6,489 bases of DNA from Clostridia bacterium (GTDB taxonomy: Bacteria > Bacillota > Clostridia > TANB77 > UBA1234), in contig CAADXZ010000101.1 of assembly GCA_900753135.1 (NCBI GenBank), positions 1 to 6,489 on the forward strand, read 5' to 3'. A program made the position numbers and the translations under genes. Below are positions 1 to 5,335 of this stretch, one piece after another. Within the stretch, counting starts at the first letter, position 1. The number at the start of each line of letters is the position of its first letter. A model generated the notes under the pieces. The model did no database searches. It saw only the letters and a program-made list of their open reading frames with translations, and was not told where the DNA came from.

Positions 1-40
1 ATATTTATATTAAAGATAAGAGATAAAGGAGATTTAAAAA

Positions 41-391
41 ATGATGAAAACTACTTTTGGTAAAGAAAAATATCGGGTATTTGTAGACCAGAATCAGCGG
101 AAAGTAATTGCAGTAAGCACTTATGCAGGTAAAAATGTAAAAGGCTATGCAAAGGCAGACCCAAGAGACACCTTTGATGTAGAAAAAGGTACTGAGCTTG
201 CTATTGCCCGTTGTAATGCAAAGATTGCAGAAAAAAGAGCTAAAAGAGCGGCAAGTAAAGTTTCTGAGGCGCTTCAGGAGCTTGCAGAAGCTCAGAAGCA
301 TCTTGTAAAAATGCAGAAATATCTTGTAGATGCAAATGAGGCTTGCGATGTAGCAAAAGCCAATGTTGCGGCTATTGAAAAAACACTTTAA
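41..391 (+). CDS. Small phage protein with C-terminal coiled coil
   Basis: A 116-aa protein of unknown function. The first 60 residues hold a compact segment (VIAVSTYAGKNVKGYAKADP, then DTFDVEKGTELAIARCNAKI) that I recognise only as a type recurring in small hypothetical proteins of Firmicutes phages. Residues about 60-114 are rich in Ala, Lys and Glu with a heptad-like pattern, suggesting one long helix or coiled coil and perhaps oligomerisation. There is no signal peptide or membrane segment, so it is probably cytosolic. The start is the first of two adjacent ATGs, with AAAGGAG at 25-31 and a 9-nt gap. Positions 1-20 resemble the sequence just downstream of the -10 box at 2748-2753, so its promoter probably lies just before the window. 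A hairpin follows the stop codon directly. Confidence is high that it is a gene and low for any function. Confidence 0.9.
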   Translation: MMKTTFGKEKYRVFVDQNQRKVIAVSTYAGKNVKGYAKADPRDTFDVEKGTELAIARCNAKIAEKRAKRAASKVSEALQELAEAQKHLVKMQKYLVDANEACDVAKANVAAIEKTL

Positions 392-420
392 TATAAGGGG
401 CATATGCCCCTTATATTTTT
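390..420 (+). terminator. Palindromic hairpin, probable terminator
   Basis: The arms at 390-400 and 407-417 are perfectly complementary (AATATAAGGGG / CCCCTTATATT) around a CATATG centre that is itself palindromic. The 3' arm ends in T416-T420. It begins at the stop codon of the upstream gene. Because no promoter is visible before the next gene (438), some read-through is likely, and the element may work as an attenuator or mRNA-stabilising end. Confidence 0.65.
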
Positions 421-437
421 AATATAGGAGGTTTCAT

Positions 438-719
438 ATGCAAAGAAATGCCAGAGGAATTAGAAGAAAACAATCTATTAGAAAAGCAAAGCATAAAAGA
501 TATATTGCTGAAGTAGTATATGGATGGGAAGATGGATGGTATAGAAATCTTCATGCTTATAGTAAAAATAAAAATTTTTGTTCATGTGAATGTTGTTCTG
601 GTCAATTTAAAACAAATCCAAAAGGACATTATAGTGCGGGCAAACGTAACTGGTGCAGAATGGACCGCCGCAGATGGGAGAGCATGGATGAGCAAGAAAA
701 AGATTTTTCGCAAGCCTAA
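438..719 (+). CDS. Small basic cysteine-cluster protein
   Basis: A 93-aa protein of unknown function. Residues 1-21 are strongly basic (IRRKQSIRKAKHKR). Residues 30-45 are aromatic (GWEDGWYRNLHAYSKNK), then comes a tight cysteine cluster CSCECC at 48-53 with another Cys at 73, and the end is MDRRRWESMDEQEKDF. The layout of basic N-terminus, YSKNK, Cys cluster and RRR-acidic tail resembles small hypothetical proteins seen in Firmicutes phages; metal or nucleic-acid binding is a guess from composition. The start is fixed by AGGAGG at 426-431, 6 nt before ATG. The last 32 nt overlap the next gene in another frame, so the two are probably translationally coupled. Confidence 0.85.
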   Translation: MQRNARGIRRKQSIRKAKHKRYIAEVVYGWEDGWYRNLHAYSKNKNFCSCECCSGQFKTNPKGHYSAGKRNWCRMDRRRWESMDEQEKDFSQA

Positions 720-882
720 TCCGCAACCACCAAAATGGTTTTGGTTAGATACTGATGGATGTTGGGATTGTAATTGTAACCATCATGGATGCCGTAATTG
801 TAAGCGATTAAAAGAAATGCGTAAAGTCGAAAGAGATAGACGTGAACGGAAAGAAAAACAAAAAATCCAGTCTTATTATTAA
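688..882 (+). CDS. Small putative zinc-binding protein, overlapping start
   Basis: A 64-aa protein of unknown function. Cys25, Cys28, Cys30, Cys35 and Cys38 sit in DGCWDCNCNHHGCRNCKRLK; C25-x2-C28 and C35-x2-C38 look like a small zinc knuckle. Residues 39-59 are a highly charged Lys/Arg/Glu helix. The frame is open from an ATG at 520, but that start would lie deep inside the upstream gene and has no ribosome binding site. ATG 688 has GGGAG at 676-680 with a 7-nt gap and gives a sensible overlap of 32 nt, so I choose it. The stop codon lies in the loop edge of the following terminator hairpin. Confidence 0.7.
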   Translation: MSKKKIFRKPNPQPPKWFWLDTDGCWDCNCNHHGCRNCKRLKEMRKVERDRRERKEKQKIQSYY

Positions 883-896
883 GACTGGATTTTTTT
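861..896. terminator. Bidirectional terminator between convergent genes
   Basis: The perfect stem pairs AAAAATCCAGTCTT (861-874) with 881-894, around the loop ATTATT, and is followed by a T-run to 896. The A-run on the left becomes a T-run on the reverse strand. The element lies between the ends of the forward gene at 882 and the reverse gene at 898, and overlaps the forward stop codon, so it probably ends transcription from both sides. Confidence 0.9.
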
Positions 897-897
897 A

Positions 898-1986
898 TTA
901 TATAGGTCTATTTAATTCAATAATATTTTTAAGTGTGCTAACAAATTCTTCAATCTCTTCCATAGTATTATAATTGGCATCTAAAGTAATTCTAATTGAA
1001 CTTTTTGCATCATCTTCATCCATTCCACCTGCTTTAAATATTGTAACTAACTCAGGTTCTCTTTGGTTATCTTTCTTTAATGGTCGCACGCAAATACCAC
1101 CTCTGGATTCAACAAAGCTACTTGAATCACAAGCGCTTCCAGTAGAAACACAAATGTTATAATCACTAAGATACTTTTGTAAATCTGAACCAGATATATA
1201 TGAAAAACTAATATTTACATTATTAGAAATTCTATTATTTCCTATCGGTCCATTAATTCGTGAAAATGGAATTGTAGTTAGTTCATTAATAATATAATCT
1301 TGCATTTCTTTGGTCTTTTTTGTATTTTCACTCATATGCTTAATATTTTTATGTAAAGCATATGCCATCGCAGATGCAAGACCTTGACAGGGAGTGCCGC
1401 CAGTTATATCTCCACCCCATAATAATGAACGAACTGGAAGTAAATCTTTTTTAATTATTAAACAAGCAATTCCCCTTAATCCATTGAATTTATGTGCTCC
1501 AAAAGCAAGCATATCAATACCGGATTCTTTAAAGCTAAAAGGAATATGCCCAATTGCCGCAGTACCATCACAAAAAATAATATCATCTTCATGTTCTCTT
1601 ATAGGGATATTATAAATTTCTCCATAAATATTATTTACAAGCATTTGTACATATCCATTTCGTTTAGGATTCTCTACTTCTGGAAAGGCTAAAATAGGTT
1701 TTAATACTGCGCTATGTTCATATTTATGATAATTTATTTTACATTCTTTATCTCGTAAAATTTGAATTGCCCAATTACATGCTTCTGTTGGACTTCCTAC
1801 AAAATATATCTCATCTGGCTCGCAGTCAATATCTTTTGCGATACTTGCTTTTGCGGACTGTAACTCTTTATCTGCTAATAGTCCCGCGGAATGAATTGAA
1901 TGTGGATTAGCAAAAGAAGATTCCTCAAATATTTTAATTACTTCTGGAAAAGGCTTAGTTGTCGCATTATTATCTAAATAAATCAT
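898..1986 (-). CDS. Divergent cysteine desulfurase (IscS/NifS-like, PLP-dependent)
   Basis: A 362-aa class V aminotransferase-fold enzyme expected to take sulfur from L-cysteine as an enzyme persulfide, giving alanine. Visible family marks: YLDNNATTKP at 3-12, NPHSIHSAG at 27-35, TEACNWAI at 67-74, His91 in YEHSAVL, Asp140 in the FCDGT segment, the PLP lysine Lys166 in AHKFNG, the persulfide cysteine Cys286 in STGSAC, and SSIRITL at 329-335 with Arg332. Compared from memory with E. coli IscS (404 aa), it differs at several places: the PLP-ring Gln of the DATQ motif is Ala143, the Ser before AHK is Gly163, the RSGT region is shortened to ITGGT, about 20 residues are inserted after the cysteine loop (about 291-312), and the C-terminal IscU-binding tail is missing. 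The start has AGGAGGA at 1994-2000, 7 nt away. It is the only reverse-strand gene here, with its own promoter and terminator. The sulfur acceptor is unknown; tRNA thiolation is one possibility. Confidence 0.9.
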   Translation of the reverse strand: MIYLDNNATTKPFPEVIKIFEESSFANPHSIHSAGLLADKELQSAKASIAKDIDCEPDEIYFVGSPTEACNWAIQILRDKECKINYHKYEHSAVLKPILAFPEVENPKRNGYVQMLVNNIYGEIYNIPIREHEDDIIFCDGTAAIGHIPFSFKESGIDMLAFGAHKFNGLRGIACLIIKKDLLPVRSLLWGGDITGGTPCQGLASAMAYALHKNIKHMSENTKKTKEMQDYIINELTTIPFSRINGPIGNNRISNNVNISFSYISGSDLQKYLSDYNICVSTGSACDSSSFVESRGGICVRPLKKDNQREPELVTIFKAGGMDEDDAKSSIRITLDANYNTMEEIEEFVSTLKNIIELNRPI

Positions 1987-2012
1987 TTTTAAATCCTCCT
2001 CAATATATTATT

Positions 2013-2042
2013 ATTATACCACATTTTTAGTTGAAAAATCAA
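2013..2042 (-). promoter_or_regulatory. Promoter of the cysteine desulfurase gene
   Basis: On the reverse strand the -35 is TTGATT (2042-2037) and the -10 is TATAAT (2018-2013), with an 18-bp spacer. TG stands one base before the -10 (TGGTATAAT), making it an extended -10. Transcription would begin near 2006, about 20 nt before the start codon. The -35 lies in the left arm of an inverted repeat shared with the opposite promoter. Confidence 0.8.
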
Positions 2043-2057
2043 AAAATTGATTTTTCA
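2032..2057. repeat. 11-bp inverted repeat holding both divergent -35 boxes
   Basis: TGAAAAATCAA at 2032-2042 and its exact complement TTGATTTTTCA at 2047-2057 are separated by AAAA. The arms contain the -35 boxes of both divergent promoters, only 4 bp apart. It may be an operator for a dimeric regulator, or simply mirrored promoter sequence. Confidence 0.8.
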
Positions 2058-2075
2058 TAAAAAATATTATATAAT
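2047..2075 (+). promoter_or_regulatory. Promoter of the glycosyltransferase gene
   Basis: TTGATT at 2047-2052 and TATAAT at 2070-2075 with a 17-bp spacer. The spacer end, AAAAATATTA, also occurs in the promoter at 2725-2753. Transcription would start near 2082, giving a short leader to the ATG at 2105. Confidence 0.8.
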
Positions 2076-2104
2076 TATTATAGAAAAATAAGGAGATGAT
2101 AAAT

Positions 2105-2728
2105 ATGAGAAAGATGTTCGGAACAATGTTAGCTACTGAAGATTATGCTTTAGGAGCAAGACGTTTATATGACAGCTTAAAAACTGTCAATAGTATTTAT
2201 CAAAAAGATTTTTTTATTTTATTAGCCAGTAACATAAATATAGATAATATAAAAAAAATCTTTCCTGAAAAAGATGTTTTTATTGCAAATTTTAATCTTT
2301 TAAATACTCCTAATTTAGACAGAGATGAAAGGATTAAATATACAATAAATAAAATTTATGCTTTTCAAGTGCCAATAGGAATCAAATTATGTTTAGTTGA
2401 TTCAGATATATATTTTATTAAAAACTGTGACCATTATTTAGACTTTCCTGCTGGAAGTGCTTATCCTGCTGCACATCCTCCTCATAGTGCGAATGGTGGA
2501 GTCATTATTTTTGAAAATGATTTTCAAAGTTTCTTAAAAGGAAAGGAAATTATTGATAATTTTAATGGTGATTTCCGCATTAATGATGAGTATATATGGA
2601 AAGAATTATGGCAGAATTTTTCAACTGATTACGAAAAACATTTGCCTATTGGAGATTGGTATAATAATGAAGAACAAATGCGAGTTGTTCATGAAGATGG
2701 ATTTCCAAAACAATGGATGATAAATTGA
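2105..2728 (+). CDS. GT8 / glycogenin-like glycosyltransferase
   Basis: A 207-aa protein that appears to be a complete, small family 8 (GT-A fold, retaining) glycosyltransferase. These enzymes move a sugar from a nucleotide sugar, usually UDP-linked, with a divalent metal. Visible marks: N-terminal FGTMLATEDYALGARRLYDS (5-24), like the donor-binding start of glycogenin; the metal-binding DxD as VDSD at 98-101; the acceptor-side NGGVIIF at 130-136; and a C-terminal HxxGxxK match, His196, Gly199, Lys202 in VHEDGFPKQW. An ATG nine bases upstream (2096) directly touches the AAGGAG at 2090-2095 and cannot be used well; ATG 2105 has a 9-nt gap. The acceptor is unknown: phage DNA base, virion protein and host surface glycan are all possible. 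No nucleotide-modification gene is visible nearby. Confidence 0.82.
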   Translation: MRKMFGTMLATEDYALGARRLYDSLKTVNSIYQKDFFILLASNINIDNIKKIFPEKDVFIANFNLLNTPNLDRDERIKYTINKIYAFQVPIGIKLCLVDSDIYFIKNCDHYLDFPAGSAYPAAHPPHSANGGVIIFENDFQSFLKGKEIIDNFNGDFRINDEYIWKELWQNFSTDYEKHLPIGDWYNNEEQMRVVHEDGFPKQWMIN

Positions 2729-2753
2729 TTTTATTTTAAAAATATTATATAAT
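2725..2753 (+). promoter_or_regulatory. Promoter of the AAA+ ATPase gene
   Basis: TTGATT at 2725-2730 and TATAAT at 2748-2753, with a 17-bp spacer. The -35 overlaps the TGA stop codon (2726-2728) of the glycosyltransferase gene. The spacer shares AAAAATATTA with the 2047 promoter. Transcription would start near 2760. Confidence 0.8.
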
Positions 2754-2790
2754 ATATTTATAAGATAAAGAAAGAGAGAATGATAAATAA

Positions 2791-3909
2791 ATGCAGATTG
2801 TAAACACAGGAAGTATTTATAGAATTTATGACAACAGCGTTCAGACTTCAGATAAATTACCTGCTCAGTGTTATCAGGTAGATTTTAATCCACAAGCAGG
2901 ATTTTATTTAACTAAATATGATGACATTAAAATCTCTGAGAAGATTTATGGAGTTCATCTTCAGAAAGTCCAAAAGGTATTAGGTTCTTTCAAGCTCGTT
3001 AATAGAAATCTTGGCGTAATTTTATCTGGCGATAAAGGCATTGGAAAATCTCTTTTTGCTAAATTACTTGCGGCAAGGGGTATAGAAGAAGGTTATCCGC
3101 TTATTATTGTAAATTGTTATTATCCAGGAATTGCGGATTTTCTTGCCTCAATCCAGCAGGAAGTTGTAGTTCTTTTCGATGAGTTTGATAAAACATTTTC
3201 TGGTAAAAGAGATGAATCAAATTCTATCGCCGATCCGCAAACAGAAATGCTTACACTCTTTGATGGATTAAGTCAAGGAAAGAAACTTTTTGTAATTACT
3301 TGCAATGAGTTAAGAGGGTTAAATGACTACCTTGTCAATAGACCTGGTCGTTTTCATTATCACATTCGCTTTGAATATCCAACAGATATGGAAGTAAAAT
3401 CTTATCTTGAAGATCAGGTTCCAGAGTGTATGTATAGTGAAATCAATAAAGTAATTGCATTTAGTCATAAAGTTAATCTTAATTATGACTGTTTGCGGGC
3501 AATTGCTTTTGAGCTTACTCTTGGCTCTACCTTCGAAGATGCAATTAAAGACTTAAATATTATTCGTATTGAAAAAGAAACTTATAACGCAATTCTTTAT
3601 TTTAAAGATGGCGGACATGTCAAAAGGACTGTTTATCTTGATTTATTTGAAGAAGAGACTATTACCATGGATTGCTATGATGAGAATGGTTTTAATTTCT
3701 ATGCTTCATTTGAATCTGGCGGTATAACCTATGATTATGATAGGGGCGGTATGATCGTTGATGGTAAAAAGGTTGGTCTTAATTGGCTGCCTAACTACTA
3801 TGATGATAATGATGAAGAGATTGCGGCTCTCAAAAAGCGTCAGGAAAGAGAAGTAGATTATATTTCTCTTCGTAGAGCTGGGGCAAAAAATCTTCATTAT
3901 GCTCTTTAA
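2791..3909 (+). CDS. AAA+ family ATPase with C-terminal beta-rich domain
   Basis: A 372-aa protein with a complete AAA+ core. Walker A is GDKGIGKS at 80-87, Walker B is VVVLFDEFDK at 125-134 (Asp130, Glu131), a sensor-1-like Asn172 sits in FVITCNE, and candidate arginine-finger residues are in NRPGRF at 183-188. A lid-like helical part follows to about 260. Residues 263-335 look like beta strands (YNAILYFKDGGHVKRTVYLD and onward) with no recognised family, and the end is charged. It should bind and hydrolyse ATP, probably as a ring, to remodel a protein or nucleic-acid partner; the partner cannot be named. The ribosome binding site is weak (AGAGAG at 2773-2778, 12 nt before ATG), so expression may be modest. 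It stands alone between two promoters, and no terminator is visible after it. Confidence 0.9.
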   Translation: MQIVNTGSIYRIYDNSVQTSDKLPAQCYQVDFNPQAGFYLTKYDDIKISEKIYGVHLQKVQKVLGSFKLVNRNLGVILSGDKGIGKSLFAKLLAARGIEEGYPLIIVNCYYPGIADFLASIQQEVVVLFDEFDKTFSGKRDESNSIADPQTEMLTLFDGLSQGKKLFVITCNELRGLNDYLVNRPGRFHYHIRFEYPTDMEVKSYLEDQVPECMYSEINKVIAFSHKVNLNYDCLRAIAFELTLGSTFEDAIKDLNIIRIEKETYNAILYFKDGGHVKRTVYLDLFEEETITMDCYDENGFNFYASFESGGITYDYDRGGMIVDGKKVGLNWLPNYYDDNDEEIAALKKRQEREVDYISLRRAGAKNLHYAL

Positions 3910-3917
3910 ATAAAAAT

Positions 3918-3946
3918 TTGCTTTTAAAAAAAATATATGTTATAAT
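3918..3946 (+). promoter_or_regulatory. Promoter for structured RNA / HNH / tRNA-Leu unit
   Basis: TTGCTT at 3918-3923, a 17-bp spacer, and TATAAT at 3941-3946 preceded by TGT (extended -10). Transcription would start near 3953, just before the long stem of the structured RNA. No coding start follows for 245 nt, which fits an RNA gene or a long leader. Confidence 0.75.
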
Positions 3947-3952
3947 TTATAT

Positions 3953-4105
3953 ATAAATTAAAAAAGACACTTTCTCAGCAATTAAAGAAAATGGATAATA
4001 AAATTGTGTTGTGAATGATTTTTAGAGGGTTCAAATCCCTCAAATGAAAAATAAAGTGTCTTGATAAACTATTCAAGATAAACTCCTCACCGGAGTGTGA
4101 GGAGT
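3953..4105 (+). ncRNA. Putative structured RNA with tRNA-like T-arm
   Basis: A region without a convincing ORF, directly after a good promoter. A 10-bp perfect stem pairs AAGACACTTT (3964-3973) with AAAGTGTCTT (4053-4062). Inside and stacked on it, ATTTTT (4018-4023) pairs with AAAAAT (4047-4052). That encloses a perfect T-arm, GAGGG-TTCAAAT-CCCTC (4025-4041), matching the tRNA T-loop consensus. A segment at 4003-4019 can form an anticodon-arm-like 5-bp stem with two G-U pairs. A 9-bp hairpin ACTCCTCAC/GTGAGGAGT (4082-4090/4097-4105) closes the region. TCTTGA (4059-4064) can also pair with TCAAGA (4073-4078), which would exclude the outer stem. It is not a normal tRNA because no acceptor strand follows the T-arm. 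It may be an independent small RNA, a decayed tRNA, or a regulatory leader of the HNH gene. Confidence 0.5.
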
Positions 4106-4125
4106 ATTAAAAAAAATTTTTTAGA

Positions 4126-4187
4126 CTTTTTAAGTTAAAAGTTTTAAGTTAAATTTTATTTAGAATAGAACGAAAAAACTTAAAAAG
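4126..4187 (+). promoter_or_regulatory. Repeats able to mask the HNH ribosome binding site
   Basis: TTTTAAGTTAAA occurs twice (4128-4139 and 4142-4153, period 14). CTTTTTAAGTT (4126-4136) is the exact complement of AACTTAAAAAG (4177-4187), which runs into the AAAAAGGAG ribosome binding site (4182-4190). The second copy offers a shorter competing pairing. The leader could therefore hide the site in an AU-rich stem; regulation is inferred. Confidence 0.4.
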
Positions 4188-4197
4188 GAGAATAGTT

Positions 4198-4824
4198 ATG
4201 AAGAAATGGGAAAATTTTAGTAAAGAGCAATTAAAAGAGTTTGTGGAACAATCAATTTCTATTGCTCAAGTAGCATCTTTATGTGGATATGCAGAAAAAA
4301 GTGGTTCTGGAGCTTTAGCAATAAGACAAATGATTGAGTATTATAATTTTGATACTTCTCATTTTTTAGACTTAAATGGAAGTTCTGAAGCTATTAAAAA
4401 ATTAGACGATCAATCTGATTTTGTTTATGGTAAAGCTATTAAGTCTGAAAAAATGAAAAATCATCTTATTCATTTAAGAGGTCATAAATGTGAAAAATGT
4501 GGCAATACAGAATGGCAAGGACAATTAATTCCATTAGAGGTTCATCATATAGATGGAGATAGATTAAACAATGTATTAGAAAATCTTCAATTATTATGTC
4601 CAAATTGTCATGCTCAAACAGAGAATTATAGAAATAAAAATATTTCTGTTGAGAAAGAAAAAAGAAATGCTGTTCCAGATGAAGATTTTGTTCAAGCACT
4701 TCAAACTTCAAAAAATATTCGTCAAGCTCTTTTGAAGTTAGGTTTAGCTGCAAAAGGCGGAAATTATACCAGGGCAAATGAAATTATTGCCAAGTATAAT
4801 ATTCGATTAGGCGAATTATTATAA
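4198..4824 (+). CDS. HNH endonuclease, probably a freestanding homing nuclease
   Basis: A 208-aa HNH nuclease. The central core has a structural zinc site, Cys98-x2-Cys101 (CEKCG) with Cys134-x2-Cys137 (CPNCH), and the catalytic HNH elements: His116-His117 in EVHHIDGD, Asn124 or Asn125 in RLNN, and His138. Flanking it are two similar DNA-binding-like segments: IAQVASLCGYAEKSGSGALA at about 22-41, ending in TSHF at 53-56, and IRQALLKLGLAAKGGNYTRA at 174-193. Both follow a helix-turn-helix pattern, suggesting an internal duplication that reads DNA on both sides of the cut. Such genes are usually selfish and nick or cut DNA lacking the gene. There is no intron around it, so I call it freestanding. 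The start has AAAAAGGAG, 7 nt before ATG. It is followed after 7 nt by tRNA-Leu, probably on the same transcript. Confidence 0.92.
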   Translation: MKKWENFSKEQLKEFVEQSISIAQVASLCGYAEKSGSGALAIRQMIEYYNFDTSHFLDLNGSSEAIKKLDDQSDFVYGKAIKSEKMKNHLIHLRGHKCEKCGNTEWQGQLIPLEVHHIDGDRLNNVLENLQLLCPNCHAQTENYRNKNISVEKEKRNAVPDEDFVQALQTSKNIRQALLKLGLAAKGGNYTRANEIIAKYNIRLGELL

Positions 4825-4831
4825 ATAAAAA

Positions 4832-4914
4832 GGCTCCTTGGCGAAACTGGTAAACGCATGCGACTTAAGATCGCACGTCTTCGAGACTTATGGGTTCGAG
4901 TCCCATAGGAGCTA
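4832..4914 (+). tRNA. tRNA-Leu (anticodon UAA)
   Basis: An 83-nt class II tRNA. The acceptor is GGCTCCT/AGGAGCT with a terminal G-U pair, the anticodon stem is a perfect TGCGA/TCGCA, the loop is CTTAAGA with anticodon TAA at 4866-4868, the variable arm is GTCT-TCG-AGAC, the T-arm is ATGGG-TTCGAGT-CCCAT, and the discriminator is A4914 as expected for Leu. CCA is not encoded. It reads UUA, a common Leu codon in these AT-rich genes. No promoter of its own is visible. Confidence 0.95.
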
Positions 4915-4952
4915 TTTAACTATTCACTAAAAATCAATAGGAGGGATAATAT

Positions 4953-4982
4953 ATGTTCTATCATATTGGTACAGTCTTCTAA
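4953..4982 (+). CDS. Nine-codon ORF, possible leader peptide
   Basis: MFYHIGTVF then TAA. It has an excellent ribosome binding site, AGGAGGG at 4939-4945, 7 nt before ATG, far better than chance would need for so short a frame. It ends inside the left arm of a hairpin that covers the ribosome binding site of the next gene (5008). It may be a regulatory upstream ORF or a tiny functional peptide; no homologue is known to me. Confidence 0.5.
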   Translation: MFYHIGTVF

Positions 4983-5005
4983 GTCCTTAGAAAGGAGGAT
5001 TTAGA
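4978..5005 (+). promoter_or_regulatory. Hairpin over the ribosome binding site of the 5008 gene
   Basis: TCCTT (4984-4988) pairs with AAGGA (4992-4996) around AGA, and TCTAA (4978-4982) pairs with TTAGA (5001-5005), with a 1x4 internal loop between. This buries most of the AAAGGAGG site (4991-4998). The stop codon of the 9-codon ORF (4980-4982) is part of the outer arm, so a ribosome ending there would open the stem. Confidence 0.45.
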
Positions 5006-5007
5006 TA

Positions 5008-5334
5008 ATGAGTAGAAGTTATAAAAAAACGCCTTGGTCTGGAGATAGAAAAGGCAAAATAAAGAAACGGATTGCGAATCAGACAGTTCGTTCTTGGTTA
5101 AAACAGCATCCAGAAATAAAACTTTCAAAAGGTGATTTTAAAAAAATCTATGAAACTTGGGATATTTGTGATTATGGATATAAAATGACTTGGGAAGAAT
5201 ATTGGGAGAGTGAAGTTAGACATTATTATTGGTTTAAAATGAATTTTCCTGAAATGAAAACTTCTAAATATTGTAAATATCCAGATAAAAAAGAAACTTA
5301 TAGACAGTGGTACAAATGGTATAAAATGAAATAA
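5008..5334 (+). CDS. Small basic aromatic phage protein
   Basis: A 108-aa protein of unknown function. The N-terminus, MSRSYKKTPWSGDRKGKIKK followed by RIANQTVR, is a motif I recognise from many small hypothetical proteins of Firmicutes and their phages: SYKKTP, then GDRK, then a basic AN-x-x-VR helix. The rest is rich in Trp and Tyr (TWEEYWESEV at 61-70, ending in YRQWYKWYKMK) with a net positive charge, which fits nucleic-acid binding, but no catalytic motif is seen. The start has AAAGGAGG at 4991-4998, 9 nt away. It is preceded by the 9-codon ORF and may be coupled to it. A promoter begins one base after its stop. Confidence 0.88.
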   Translation: MSRSYKKTPWSGDRKGKIKKRIANQTVRSWLKQHPEIKLSKGDFKKIYETWDICDYGYKMTWEEYWESEVRHYYWFKMNFPEMKTSKYCKYPDKKETYRQWYKWYKMK

Positions 5335-5335
5335 T

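Noticed and set aside
5..403. Reverse-strand 132-aa frame opposite the first gene
   Set aside because: Its Phe/Cys/Leu-rich composition is that of an antisense shadow, and the forward frame has a good ribosome binding site and a coherent protein.
520..687. Longer start at 520 for the second small gene
   Set aside because: It lies in the middle of the upstream gene without a ribosome binding site, and the added residues look like an out-of-frame read of that gene.
438..882. A single gene broken by a frameshift, or programmed frameshifting, between the two overlapping small frames
   Set aside because: The first protein ends in a natural acidic tail, the second has its own ribosome binding site and ATG at 688, and I see no slippery site.
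3953..4062. A normal tRNA (Thr-UGU-like anticodon arm plus T-arm)
   Set aside because: The seven bases after the T-arm (AAATGAA) have no partner strand in front and no D-stem is present; only the T-arm is canonical.
4953..5004. Programmed +1 frameshift linking the 9-codon ORF to the 5008 gene
   Set aside because: The 5008 frame is closed by TAG at 5002-5004, so a shifted ribosome could not enter it.
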